Positions 43,921-52,492 of a stretch of 64,000 nt of DNA are shown one piece after another. The position numbers and the translations under genes were made by a program. The notes under the pieces were generated by a model. It ran no database searches and was not told where the DNA came from. It saw only the letters and a list, made by a program, of their open reading frames with translations. How positions within the stretch are numbered: the first letter of the stretch is position 1; each line of letters begins with the position of its first letter. Origin of the DNA: Thioflexithrix psekupsensis (GTDB lineage: Bacteria > Pseudomonadota > Gammaproteobacteria > Beggiatoales > Beggiatoaceae); the NCBI RefSeq assembly GCF_002149925.1, contig NZ_MSLT01000001.1:1-64000 (forward strand), written 5' to 3'.

Positions 43921-44301
43921 TCAGGCGTTGCTTGAGGGCGCGTTAAGCAGGTTTTCTATTTTGCCCAATAGGCGAGGTAATTCAATAGGCTTGGTATCGT
44001 AGTCATCACATCCTGCCGCCAAAGCCTGTTCTCGATCTCCAGACATCGCGTGGGCAGTGAGGGCGATAATTGGAATTTTTTTAGTTTTTTCATGGGCTTT
44101 GAGTTCACGGGTGGCCGTCCAGCCATCTTTGACGGGTAAACTCATGTCCATCAAAATAATGTCAGGCAAATGTTCGTGTGCCATATCCACACCTTGCCCG
44201 CCATCCGTTGCAATCACGACTTCGTAGCCCTTACGCGCTAAGCGTCGAGACAACATGTCACGATTCATTTCATTGTCTTCTACCAGCAGAATTCTGGGCA
44301 T
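43921..44301 (-). CDS. Single-domain response regulator
   Basis: This 126-residue protein is a stand-alone receiver domain: MPRILLVEDNEMNRDMLSRR, phospho-acceptor Asp in IILMDMSLPVKDGW (about residue 52), Thr/Ser switch in IIALTAHAMSGD, and Lys in DDYDTKPIELPRLL. It closely resembles the receivers fused to hybrid kinases. It is one base upstream of the cyclase fusion gene and is probably co-transcribed with it; the 901-residue hybrid kinase upstream could be the phosphate source. Confidence 0.93.
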   Translation of the reverse strand: MPRILLVEDNEMNRDMLSRRLARKGYEVVIATDGGQGVDMAHEHLPDIILMDMSLPVKDGWTATRELKAHEKTKKIPIIALTAHAMSGDREQALAAGCDDYDTKPIELPRLLGKIENLLNAPSSNA

Positions 44302-44573
44302 TTAAAAATCTCCTTATTGAAAAAACAGTGCGTCGGATTACAGATGAGAACCACGACCCATCTTAAAGACGTGGATTTTTATATTACATTGTACCGGCGG
44401 CTATGTCGTAAAAAAAGGTAAAAACTGGTGTAAGATTATAGCCGACAGCCCATTCAAGCAACTGTTTGTTGTTGCGGGAGAGATATTTTAACTAATTTTT
44501 TGATTATAAAGTATTTTTTCAATCTTCGTTTTTCGCGTTTTTGGAGTTCATGGTTGTTAGAGGGGCTAATTTA

Positions 44574-47279
44574 TCACGTTTCGAGGGGCTGGGGTTTATT
44601 TCGTGCCTCCATTTTAGCGGCTGCATAAATTAGACCATTAATTTTTTGTAATAGTTCTTCGCGGGTATAAGCCCCTTTACACAAGATAGTTTCAATTTTT
44701 CCCGCCAAACGCAAGCGTTCTGAGCGGCTCAAATCGTGAGCAGTAATCACCACCACGGGGATAGCTTGCCACAATGCGTGGCGGTGCAGTTGATCCAGAA
44801 AAGTAAAACCATCCATCTTTGGCATCGATAAATCAAGCAAAATCAGATCAGGCACATCGTGTTGCATGTGTTGTAACGCGACTTCGCCATCGGCGGCTTG
44901 GGCGACACGCCAACCCGATTTGAGTAATAAGCTGTGCATTAATTCTCGCGTTGATTTGTCGTCTTCCACGATTAAAGCACAAGGTTGATGGTTTAATTGA
45001 TAGCGTTTTAAAGTATTAGCTAATAGACCTTGATCCACGGGTTTGGTAAACACTTCAGCCGCGCCTTGTGCATAAGCGGTTTCTGGGTTTTGTAAATTAG
45101 ACAGCACAATGACCGGTATGTGTTGCAGTTCTGTATCGGTTTTTAACGTGGCCAACATCGCCCACCCATCGGCTTCAGCCATTTGTATATCTAAAGTAAT
45201 CGCCGTTGGATGTAAATCGCGGGCTAACAGTAAACCATGTTCTACATTATCAGCCACGTAAACGTTAAACCCTTCTCGCGTCAATGTGCGTTTTAAATGG
45301 TCTCTGATTGCCGTATCGCTGTCTATCACTAAGATTTTATTCACAGCAAGCAAAGGCGTTAGTTTTAACCATTCTTCGCTGTCATCTTCATGGCGAGCGG
45401 CTACGGTGGTTGGCAGGCGAATGATAAAGGTACTGCCATCGCCTGGCCGACTTTCTACGGTGATGCTGCCGCCCATCATGTCGCAAAATTTGCGCGTGAT
45501 CGATAAGCCCAATCCTGTGCCGCCGTATTGTCGCGTTGTCGATGCGTCGGCTTGGGTAAACGGTTCAAAAATACGCTGCATTTGCTCTTCGGTCATGCCA
45601 ATACCACTGTCGCATACCCGAAAAATCACCCAATCCACACCTTCGACGGTTTCCCGCGTTGCGTAGAGTGCAATCACGCCATTTTCGGTAAATTTACTGG
45701 CATTACTGAGCAGGTTGAATAAACTCTGTCTGACTTTGGTCAAATCCGCGTGCATCGTGCCTAAATCGTAGATACAATGCACCTCTAACGTGTTGTGTTT
45801 TTTCTGTACCAAAGGTTCAATCAGGGTAATGACATCGTGTAACATTTCTTCAAGATGAAATGTTTCTAAAAATAATTCCATTTTGCCGGCTTCGATTTTT
45901 GATAAATCTAAAATATCATTGATCAAGCCCAGTAAATGTTTACCTGCGGTATAAATTTTATTGAGATCGGTTAAATATTCGCTGTGTCCCAATTCCTGCA
46001 TTTCTTCTTGCAACATTTCGCTGTAACCAATGATGGCATTCATGGGGGTGCGCAATTCATGGCTCATATTGGCGAGGAATTGGCTTTTAGAGACGTTAGC
46101 GGCTTCGGCTTGTGCCATCGCTTCTTGCAAAGCCAATTCGGTGCGTCTGCGCTCACTCAGTTCGCCGTGCAGTTCATACTGCATCGTGCGCAGTTTGTCG
46201 TATAAGTGCTTAAAGTGAATACTGGCAATGATCGTCAATAAAAAACCCACGCCCGTTAGAAAAATCCAAATCCCATATTGGCTTAATAACGCCGTCGGCG
46301 TGACTTTACCAAATTCTTCGTAAGGAGGAAGACGTAAAGTCTGCAATAAACGCTGTACCACGCGATAGTTGGCGGTGACTGTCCATCCAGCATAAGCATC
46401 TTGTTGCACCACGGGGTGATTGGGCGATAAAGCAAGCAGGTGTTGGGTTAAACCATCGCTGATGGTTTTGGGTAAATGGGGCATGGCTGAGATAGCCCAG
46501 TGTGGGTATAACGGCGTACTGTGCGCAAAAGGGAAGTGTTCAACCATAGGTTTAGCGGCGAGTATTTTAAAGCTATCGGCTTGGATTTTACCTTGTTCAA
46601 GCCAGCGTTCCAGACTGCCCGCGCTGATCACTCCCGCGTCTACTTCTTGATTGAACACGGCAGGAATCACTTCATCGTCGTCTTTGACAAAGTACAATGC
46701 CCGTAAATCGCGTCGGGTAGACACGTGAGCTTCCAACAGTAATCCCCAAGCCGGCAACCAACTGCTAAAACCATCATTGGTTGTTGCCATCACTCGGCGG
46801 TTGCTTAAATCGGATAAGTTGTTTAGCTTATGCTGGTCGGCACGGGTAAAAATCACGCTGGCTTGCTGACTGTAAGGCGTTTTGGGATGGGCGGATTGGT
46901 AAGTGAGCAGGTGTTGGGCGTAGTAACTGTGTTGTAAGCGCAGATAAACCGCGGCATCAGTCAGTGCCAATTCAAGTTGTCCGGCCGCTGCTGCTTGTAA
47001 TAAGGCGGTGGTGGTCATGAATTGCACCGTGAAGCGATAATCTGGAAAATGGGTTTGTAAGTAGGCTAAAGTGGCAGAGAGTTCTGGGATAAAAGTGCGA
47101 TGTTGTTGAATGACAAGGCGAATTTCCTGTACTTCATTGGCGTTGGCACTGTTTAGCCCACCGAACGAACACAACAGCATCAACGCCAAAAATCGGCACA
47201 GCACACCACGTTGCCGCCCTTGAAAAAAACAGAGCCAGTAAAACGCACAAGGATAACAAGACACAGGCAAATACCCCAA
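44574..47279 (-). CDS. Hybrid histidine kinase with PhnD-like sensor
   Basis: This large sensor kinase is up to 901 residues. A signal region (CRFLALMLLCSFGGLNSANA) leads to a periplasmic substrate-binding domain of the PhnD/phosphonate type (AAAAGQLELALTDAAVYLR, VDAGVISAGSLERWL). A membrane helix (about 333-352, IWIFLTGVGFLLTIIASIHF), a short coiled coil, HisKA (ANMSHELRTPMNAII), HATPase (GTGLGLSITRKFCDMMGG) and two receiver domains follow (NKILVIDSDTA with Asp in TLDIQMAEADG; ALIVEDDKSTR with Asp in LLDLSMPKMDG). The listed start is a TTG; a GTG at 47201, just before the signal peptide, is the likelier true start. The ligand is unknown. Confidence 0.9.
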   Translation of the reverse strand: MGYLPVSCYPCAFYWLCFFQGRQRGVLCRFLALMLLCSFGGLNSANANEVQEIRLVIQQHRTFIPELSATLAYLQTHFPDYRFTVQFMTTTALLQAAAAGQLELALTDAAVYLRLQHSYYAQHLLTYQSAHPKTPYSQQASVIFTRADQHKLNNLSDLSNRRVMATTNDGFSSWLPAWGLLLEAHVSTRRDLRALYFVKDDDEVIPAVFNQEVDAGVISAGSLERWLEQGKIQADSFKILAAKPMVEHFPFAHSTPLYPHWAISAMPHLPKTISDGLTQHLLALSPNHPVVQQDAYAGWTVTANYRVVQRLLQTLRLPPYEEFGKVTPTALLSQYGIWIFLTGVGFLLTIIASIHFKHLYDKLRTMQYELHGELSERRRTELALQEAMAQAEAANVSKSQFLANMSHELRTPMNAIIGYSEMLQEEMQELGHSEYLTDLNKIYTAGKHLLGLINDILDLSKIEAGKMELFLETFHLEEMLHDVITLIEPLVQKKHNTLEVHCIYDLGTMHADLTKVRQSLFNLLSNASKFTENGVIALYATRETVEGVDWVIFRVCDSGIGMTEEQMQRIFEPFTQADASTTRQYGGTGLGLSITRKFCDMMGGSITVESRPGDGSTFIIRLPTTVAARHEDDSEEWLKLTPLLAVNKILVIDSDTAIRDHLKRTLTREGFNVYVADNVEHGLLLARDLHPTAITLDIQMAEADGWAMLATLKTDTELQHIPVIVLSNLQNPETAYAQGAAEVFTKPVDQGLLANTLKRYQLNHQPCALIVEDDKSTRELMHSLLLKSGWRVAQAADGEVALQHMQHDVPDLILLDLSMPKMDGFTFLDQLHRHALWQAIPVVVITAHDLSRSERLRLAGKIETILCKGAYTREELLQKINGLIYAAAKMEARNKPQPLET

Positions 47280-47599
47280 AGCTAAACGTATTTTTAGAGG
47301 TGGCGTTTACTTCGCACAACGTGAAATATCGCTTGCACGATAAAAAATTGACGTTACTTTACTCATAAACGCGTTGAGCATTTTTTAATTGTTTTAGGTG
47401 CGATGAAAGTCGCCCATCCAGTCAGCAAAAAATATTCCTATTGCTGCAACGCAATATCCAGCGATTTGTCTCCATCAGATCAGGCTGTTATTGTCCCATT
47501 TTGGTGCAGAATAAGGCAAGTCTATTGAATTTCATGTTTCGGTTGCACGTTATTTTATTCAACCGTTTTATCACACCACATTAAGGAGTCACTCGTCAA
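47280..47599. other. Gene-free interval before cysC
   Basis: The 320 bases between the divergent hybrid kinase and cysC hold no convincing coding frame. A clear AAGGAG ribosome site lies near 47583, ahead of the cysC ATG. Two divergent promoters must be here, but none is distinct by eye. Confidence 0.45.
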
Positions 47600-48217
47600 A
47601 TGAGTCAGACCACAAATAAAAGTAGTAATACTGTATGGCATCATGCCACCGTCACTCGCGCCCGTCGTGCTGAGTTAAATCGCCATCAAAGCAAAGTGTT
47701 ATGGTTTACGGGCTTATCGGGCGCGGGCAAGTCAACCATTGCTCATGCGGTAGAAGAAGAATTGTACCAAAAAGGTTTTCACACTTTTGTCTTAGACGGC
47801 GATAATGTCAGACATGGTTTGTGTGGTGATTTGGGATTTTCCGATGCGGATCGGGTGGAGAATATTCGCCGTATTGGTGAAGTGTCGAAATTATTTGTTG
47901 AAGCGGGCGTTTTGGTGTTGACGGCGTTTATTTCGCCTTTCCGTGCGGATCGGGATAAGGTGCGGGCTTTGTTAAATACGGGTGATTTTATCGAAATTTA
48001 TTGTCAATGTCCCTTAACGGTGTGCGAAGAGCGAGATGTCAAAGGGTTGTATAAACGCGCCCGTGCAGGGGAAATTAAAGCCTTCACCGGCATTTCTTCG
48101 CCTTATGAAGAGCCAGAATCTCCTGAATTGGTGATTGATACCAGCCTGTTGAGTTTGGAGCAGTCGGTGCAAACCGTATTAGATTTCTTGGTGGCACGCG
48201 GAGTTTATGCGGCTTAG
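47600..48217 (+). CDS. cysC: Adenylylsulfate kinase
   Basis: CysC phosphorylates adenosine 5'-phosphosulfate to PAPS for sulfate assimilation. The 205-residue protein has the P-loop [31 protein letters not shown], the [13 protein letters not shown] segment, [13 protein letters not shown], and [20 protein letters not shown]. All are family signatures and the catalytic serine (ISPFR) is present. No cysN or cysD gene is next to it. A terminator-like hairpin follows. Confidence 0.97.
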   Translation: MSQTTNKSSNTVWHHATVTRARRAELNRHQSKVLWFTGLSGAGKSTIAHAVEEELYQKGFHTFVLDGDNVRHGLCGDLGFSDADRVENIRRIGEVSKLFVEAGVLVLTAFISPFRADRDKVRALLNTGDFIEIYCQCPLTVCEERDVKGLYKRARAGEIKAFTGISSPYEEPESPELVIDTSLLSLEQSVQTVLDFLVARGVYAA

Positions 48218-48237
48218 TGGGATTGGTGCATTTTTTT

Positions 48238-48261
48238 AGGGCAGACACCTTGGTCTGCCCT
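48238..48261. terminator. Terminator after cysC
   Basis: AGGGCAGAC pairs with GTCTGCCCT across a short loop, 20 bases after the cysC stop. A run of seven T precedes it on the plus strand. Confidence 0.75.
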
Positions 48262-48284
48262 TAGCTGTTGAGGGGTCATCTTTT

Positions 48285-48848
48285 ATGAGTGATAACCGGT
48301 CTTCCTACACCGTACGTCAAGCGACTGCTTTGGATAATGCAGCGATTTGTCAGGTTATGTTATCTGCTTTTGGTGCCTCGGAAGGGGAAGAAATAGTTCA
48401 GTTATTCACCCAATTGCAACCAGACATCACCGCACAACCGATGTTATCGTTAGTGGCTGTTGAAGAAGAGCATATTGTGGGACATATATTATTTACTGCG
48501 GCTCACATTGTCCCGGTGACTTCGATGCGTGCTGCCTTGCTTGCGCCTTTGGCCGTGCATCCCGCACGGCAAAATCAAGGCATCGGAGGACAACTCATCA
48601 CCACTGGATTGGCTTTGTTGTTGCGACAGGGGGTTGATGTTGTATTCGTGTTAGGTTATCCGGCCTATTATCAAAAATACGGATTTATTCCGGCGGGCGA
48701 AAAAGGATTGAGTGCGCCCCATCCGATTTTGCCAAAAAATGCTGGGGCGTGGATGGTGCAGGCTTTGCGTTCGGGTGTGATTGGAGAGGTGCGCGGTCAA
48801 GTCCACTGTGCCGAAGCCATCCGTGATCCCAAATATTGGCAGGAATAA
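48285..48848 (+). CDS. GNAT-family N-acetyltransferase
   Basis: This 187-residue acetyltransferase of the GNAT fold resembles the YhbS group. The acetyl-CoA motif is LAVHPARQNQGIGGQLI, followed by VVFVLGYPAYYQKYGFIPAGEKGL, which is typical of the group. The substrate is unknown. It is convergent with the hisN-like gene, with only 8 bases between stops. Confidence 0.9.
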   Translation: MSDNRSSYTVRQATALDNAAICQVMLSAFGASEGEEIVQLFTQLQPDITAQPMLSLVAVEEEHIVGHILFTAAHIVPVTSMRAALLAPLAVHPARQNQGIGGQLITTGLALLLRQGVDVVFVLGYPAYYQKYGFIPAGEKGLSAPHPILPKNAGAWMVQALRSGVIGEVRGQVHCAEAIRDPKYWQE

Positions 48849-48856
48849 CGACATAT

Positions 48857-49639
48857 TTAAGCATTTAACACGGTTAATGCCTGTTGATAACAATGGGCAT
48901 TTCCAGATGCAATCACTTGTCCCTTTGAGTGTAAACCAAGCGCATTCCCCTGCCAATCAGAAATGATTCCGCCTGCTTGTTCAATAATCGGAATTAATGC
49001 GCAATAATCATAAGGTTTTAAAGTATCTTCCACCACCAAATCCACAAAACCGTTCGCCAATAAACCATACGCATAGCAATCTCCACCAAATACTGACATT
49101 TTTACTTGTGATTGCAATTTTTCAAATAAAGGGCGAGATGTTTCTGTAAAGATAAGTGGGCTGGTGGCATATAACGTGGCGTGTGCCAATGCGGTGCAAA
49201 CACGAGTATGCACGGCTTGGCCGTTGAACGTGGTTTGTTGTCCTACTGCACCACACCACCGCTCGCGCAAAAAAGCCTGATCTAAAATGCCCAACACAGG
49301 ACGTTGTTGATATAACAGCGCGATTAATGTCCCAAATAATGGTTTTCCCGTAATAAATGATTTCGTTCCATCAATAGGATCAATCACCCAAATCCATTCT
49401 GCTTCTAATTGCGTACTGCCAAATTCTTCTCCATAAATACCATGCGTGGGAAAATAGCGGCTTATTTCCTGTCGAATAAGCTGTTCAATTTCTCGATCAG
49501 CGATTGTGACTGGAGAATGATCGGCTTTATCATCCACGGCTACGCTTGTCCGAAAATAACGCCGAACAATATCCCCACTTTGATCCGCTAATTGATGGGC
49601 AAATTGAAACAATGATTCTGGAACAGTTTCAAGTCTCAT
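48857..49639 (-). CDS. hisN: Inositol-monophosphatase-family phosphatase (HisN-like)
   Basis: This 260-residue protein of the IMPase family has metal motif 1 GEEFG (about 70-74), motif 2 WVIDPIDGTKSFITG, and a later DLVVEDTLKPYDYCALIPIIEQAGG. The phrase DPIDGTKSFITGKPLFGTLIAL and the DYCAL end are typical of histidinol-phosphatase of the HisN type, which completes histidine synthesis when a HisB phosphatase is missing. The specific substrate cannot be fixed by eye. It has AAAGGAA ahead of the ATG and sits upstream of no other his gene. Confidence 0.82.
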   Translation of the reverse strand: MRLETVPESLFQFAHQLADQSGDIVRRYFRTSVAVDDKADHSPVTIADREIEQLIRQEISRYFPTHGIYGEEFGSTQLEAEWIWVIDPIDGTKSFITGKPLFGTLIALLYQQRPVLGILDQAFLRERWCGAVGQQTTFNGQAVHTRVCTALAHATLYATSPLIFTETSRPLFEKLQSQVKMSVFGGDCYAYGLLANGFVDLVVEDTLKPYDYCALIPIIEQAGGIISDWQGNALGLHSKGQVIASGNAHCYQQALTVLNA

Positions 49640-49695
49640 GGAGGATTCCTTTATTTTATTTTGTCAATTCTGATTTAACGCAAATTGGTGATCAT

Positions 49696-50172
49696 TTAAT
49701 CACGCTGCCAATGTCCTGATTTTCCGCCTGCTTTTTCTAGTAATTTTACATCACTAATAATCATGCCTCGATCCACTGCTTTGCACATATCATAAACGGT
49801 TAATAAAGCAATTTGCACGGCGGTTAAAGCCTCCATTTCTACACCGGTTTGTCCCGCGGTTTTAACGGTAGCTTGACAATAGACGGCCGATTCTTCTAAA
49901 CGGCTTTCTAATTCGACGGCCACATGGCTTAATAATAAAGGATGGCATAATGGAATAAAATCGCTGGTTTTCTTAGCTGCCATAATGCCCGCTAAACGCG
50001 CCACCGCTAAGACATCACCCTTTTTATGTGTTCCCTCTTGAATTTTAAGCAATGTATCGGCATTCATTATTATTTTGCCGCATGCCACTGCAACACGCTG
50101 GCTACTATTTTTCTCACCAACGTCAACCATTTGTGCATCACCCGCGGCATTAAAATGGGTTAATTGTGTCAT
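49696..50172 (-). CDS. moaC: Cyclic pyranopterin monophosphate synthase
   Basis: MoaC makes cyclic pyranopterin monophosphate, the first stable intermediate of molybdenum cofactor. The 158 residues show the family signatures: [75 protein letters not shown] and [17 protein letters not shown]. No other moa gene is adjacent. A weak piece of MITE-like sequence lies upstream of its stop region near 49660. Confidence 0.97.
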   Translation of the reverse strand: MTQLTHFNAAGDAQMVDVGEKNSSQRVAVACGKIIMNADTLLKIQEGTHKKGDVLAVARLAGIMAAKKTSDFIPLCHPLLLSHVAVELESRLEESAVYCQATVKTAGQTGVEMEALTAVQIALLTVYDMCKAVDRGMIISDVKLLEKAGGKSGHWQRD

Positions 50173-50234
50173 TATTAATTCTCTATGGTTTGGAATAATG
50201 AAATGGGTAAAATTTTGAGAAAGAAAAAATTATC

Positions 50235-50726
50235 ATGACTGAATGGATTTATCAATTAGCCAACGATCAAGCCACCGAATCACTGGGACGCGCTGTAGCC
50301 CTTGCGTGTCAAGGACAAGGCATTTTTTACTTGCAAGGTCAGCTTGGTGCGGGAAAAACCACTTTTGCACGGGGTTTTATTCAGGCTTTGGGACATCAAG
50401 GCCGGGTAAAAAGTCCCACTTATACCTTAGTTGAACCTTATCTTTTGGCTCAAAGTTCCGTGTATCATTTCGATTTATATCGTTTGAATGATCCAGAAGA
50501 ATTAGATTTTTTAGGCATTCGAGATTATTTAGCGTATCCGCCTTTTGTTTTTCTTATTGAATGGCCAGAAAAGGGAGGGCTTTATTTACCACGTGCTGAT
50601 ATTTGCCTGCAATTATCTTATCATGAAATGACAGCACGTCGCTGTACCTTAATGGCCAACAGTGATCAGGGACAAAAAATAATGCAATGTTTCTTGTCTG
50701 AATATGATAACGTGAATTTGATTTAA
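50235..50726 (+). CDS. tsaE: tRNA threonylcarbamoyladenosine synthesis ATPase TsaE
   Basis: TsaE is the small ATPase needed with TsaB and TsaD for the t6A modification of tRNA. The 163-residue protein has the P-loop GQLGAGKTTFARG (35-47), SPTYTLVEPY, HFDLYRL..PEELDFLGIRDYL and LIEWPEKG, all family marks. Divergent from moaC. A strong terminator follows it. Confidence 0.96.
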   Translation: MTEWIYQLANDQATESLGRAVALACQGQGIFYLQGQLGAGKTTFARGFIQALGHQGRVKSPTYTLVEPYLLAQSSVYHFDLYRLNDPEELDFLGIRDYLAYPPFVFLIEWPEKGGLYLPRADICLQLSYHEMTARRCTLMANSDQGQKIMQCFLSEYDNVNLI

Positions 50727-50737
50727 CAATAAAATAA

Positions 50738-50766
50738 CCTCCCAAAATTCCTAAAATCTTGGGAGG
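50738..50766. terminator. Terminator between tsaE and the convergent binding-protein gene
   Basis: CCTCCCAA pairs with TTGGGAGG across an A/T-rich loop. It lies between the tsaE stop and the stop of the minus-strand ABC-type binding protein, so it can serve both. Confidence 0.75.
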
Positions 50767-50795
50767 CTATCGACTATTCCCAAAACAAAAAATAA

Positions 50796-51761
50796 TTACC
50801 GAATAATCTCTGCTGTTCTTAATAAAGAACGGTTAAATTGTACGCCTAATTTATCGGCAATGCGCATATTAATAAATAATTTACCTTCTTTATTCGGCAC
50901 AATGGGAATATCAATGGGTTTCGTGCCATCAAGAATTTTTAAAGCCGCTTGAGCAGCCCATAAACCTTGTTCTTCGGCCACATTAGTGATGCCCAATAGC
51001 GTAAACGGTACTAACCAAGGGAAACTCGCGCCCGCAGGAATTTGCGTGTTTTCTTCCACGAATTTAATCGCCGCTTCGGTGTCCCAATCGGCAATCCCCA
51101 CGTAATTAAGCACGATCAACATATCCACTTCGGTTTGCAGTTTTAAAAAACTTTCTTGCCATTCTGCAAATGTTTTAGCAAAGTAAGATTGTGTAATGGG
51201 AATATTAAGAATACGACTGTAATTCTGTACAACTTTCCGTTCTGTCAATCCTTCCACAGTGAGCGTACCAATTCGCTCTCCTTTAGCATGTTGTTTTAAA
51301 TGTCCAATAATGGTAGGAATAAGTTCAACTTCTATCATTCCCGTGACATTTTCATAAGGAAAACCATAAGGCGACGCATCCCAGTTAATCCCGCAAAACA
51401 CAAAAGGTAAATCCGCGTTTTTATAATGCGGCACAATTAAATATTTTGCCGCATCATCGTCGGAAGTCATCACCACATCGGGTTTAAAATTTTCTAAAAA
51501 GGCTTTAGCATTAGCCGCTTCCGTTTGCTTCCATTCTTCGGCGGAATTGCGTTTCGTGTCCATATAAAACACTTTATAATCAATGCCTTTGTCTTTTAAA
51601 CCATTTTCAATGCCGCGATTAATCCCATCTGTCCATTGAAACCCTTCATGATAAGAAGCAATATGAAGAATTTTCTTACCCGCATAAGGAGATTCAGCCA
51701 CGGTTAAAATAGGAAAACAACACGTTAAGAATAAAATTGTTTTTGCCCAAATTTTTGGCAT
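50796..51761 (-). CDS. ABC-type substrate-binding protein
   Basis: This 321-residue exported protein (signal peptide FLTCCFPILTVAES) is of the ABC substrate-binding family with an opening KKILHIASYHEGFQWTDGINRGIENGL, then DVVMTSDDDAAKYLIVPHYK, LPFVFCGINWDASPYGFPYENVTGM, and a C-terminal FINMRIADKLGV. No permease or ATPase gene is adjacent. AAAGGAG precedes the ATG. Upstream lies a 33-bp copy of the chpA end. The gene probably followed chpA directly before a two-gene island inserted between them. Confidence 0.88.
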   Translation of the reverse strand: MPKIWAKTILFLTCCFPILTVAESPYAGKKILHIASYHEGFQWTDGINRGIENGLKDKGIDYKVFYMDTKRNSAEEWKQTEAANAKAFLENFKPDVVMTSDDDAAKYLIVPHYKNADLPFVFCGINWDASPYGFPYENVTGMIEVELIPTIIGHLKQHAKGERIGTLTVEGLTERKVVQNYSRILNIPITQSYFAKTFAEWQESFLKLQTEVDMLIVLNYVGIADWDTEAAIKFVEENTQIPAGASFPWLVPFTLLGITNVAEEQGLWAAQAALKILDGTKPIDIPIVPNKEGKLFINMRIADKLGVQFNRSLLRTAEIIR

Positions 51762-51797
51762 CGAAATAACTCCTTTGGTGGGTGGGAATGAGGTTAC

Positions 51798-51849
51798 TTT
51801 CTATCCCGGCCGGACATCGCTTTGTTTACCCGCGAAGTGATCATGATAA
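51798..51849. repeat. Duplicated remnant of the chpA 3' end (left flank of the island)
   Basis: The 33 bases at 51798-51830 are identical to 55220-55252, the last codons and stop of the chpA-like gene. The next 19 bases (51831-51849) match chpA 55395-55413 with one mismatch. The 142 bases between these blocks in chpA are missing here. This is a deleted copy of the chpA tail on the far side of the two-gene island. Confidence 0.85.
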
Positions 51850-51955
51850 AATGAATTCATAAAAAACACCTATCATTTATTTTCCGTAGATTTTTTATTC
51901 TGTGAATTCTTATCCTGACAAAATAGACACGTTAAAAATCACACTATTTTGGTGA
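51849..51955 (+). mobile_element. Degenerate MITE-like element, copy H
   Basis: Left arm ATTCATAAAA and right part TTCTGTGAATTC, CCTGACAAAATAGACACG, AAAAATCACACTATTTTGG parallel copies A and E but are diverged and shorter. Its right end overlaps the stop codon of the nuclease-like gene. It is in the opposite orientation to copy I at the other end of the island. Confidence 0.5.
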
Positions 51956-52492
51956 GATAATCTGTATGTTACTTTGCAATTTTAAAAACTCTTTACACAA
52001 GACATCAATTTCGTGGGTTATCACTTCGCTGCGCTTTTTGTCTTCAATAAAATTTTCGAGATCGAATTTATGTAGTGTTTTTCCCAAATGAGATTTAAAT
52101 TTTTCATAGTGGTTGCTGTTCAAATAGACGACGCAAAATATAAAATGGTATTCATCCCTAGCAATACTTAACATTTCAAACATTTTTCCTAAAGTTTTTT
52201 GACTTTTTAATAATTTATCCTGCATGTCTTTATTATTGATTTGACTAGCACGTTGGTTTTTGAATTCTATAATGAGCAAAAAGTATTTATTTTCATGAGG
52301 TACCACCATTAATGCGTCAAATGACTTTGGCGTATCAATTGGGTACATTATTTTAGTGATGCAATCGAAATCAAAAACATTCACTCTACTGTCACAAAGA
52401 TACTCCTCATTTTCAGTATCACGACTGGTTTCTTTGAGTGTTTTAATACAACTGTTATATTGTTTTTTTAACTCAAAACATAATTTATCCAT
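51944..52492 (-). CDS. Putative PD-(D/E)XK-type nuclease, partner of the dual NTPase
   Basis: This 182-residue protein contains a PD-(D/E)XK-like signature: Asp59 in KSFDALMVV, then after a strand Glu76-Phe77-Lys78 in LLIIEFKNQ. The spacing and the flanking hydrophobic strands fit the nuclease core. The rest is mostly Lys/Glu-rich helix. The frame is open to 52570, but the ATG at 52492 overlaps the end of the NTPase gene by 8 bases, giving translational coupling. The stop lies inside the end of a MITE-like element. The partner NTPase suggests a two-part defence or conflict system with this protein as effector; that is inference. I do not recognise a named family. Confidence 0.7.
   Translation of the reverse strand: MDKLCFELKKQYNSCIKTLKETSRDTENEEYLCDSRVNVFDFDCITKIMYPIDTPKSFDALMVVPHENKYFLLIIEFKNQRASQINNKDMQDKLLKSQKTLGKMFEMLSIARDEYHFIFCVVYLNSNHYEKFKSHLGKTLHKFDLENFIEDKKRSEVITHEIDVLCKEFLKLQSNIQIISPK

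Noticed and set aside
49657-49680. Further copy of the MITE-like element upstream of the hisN-like gene
   Set aside because: Only TTTTGTCAATTCTGATT is shared; too short to call.
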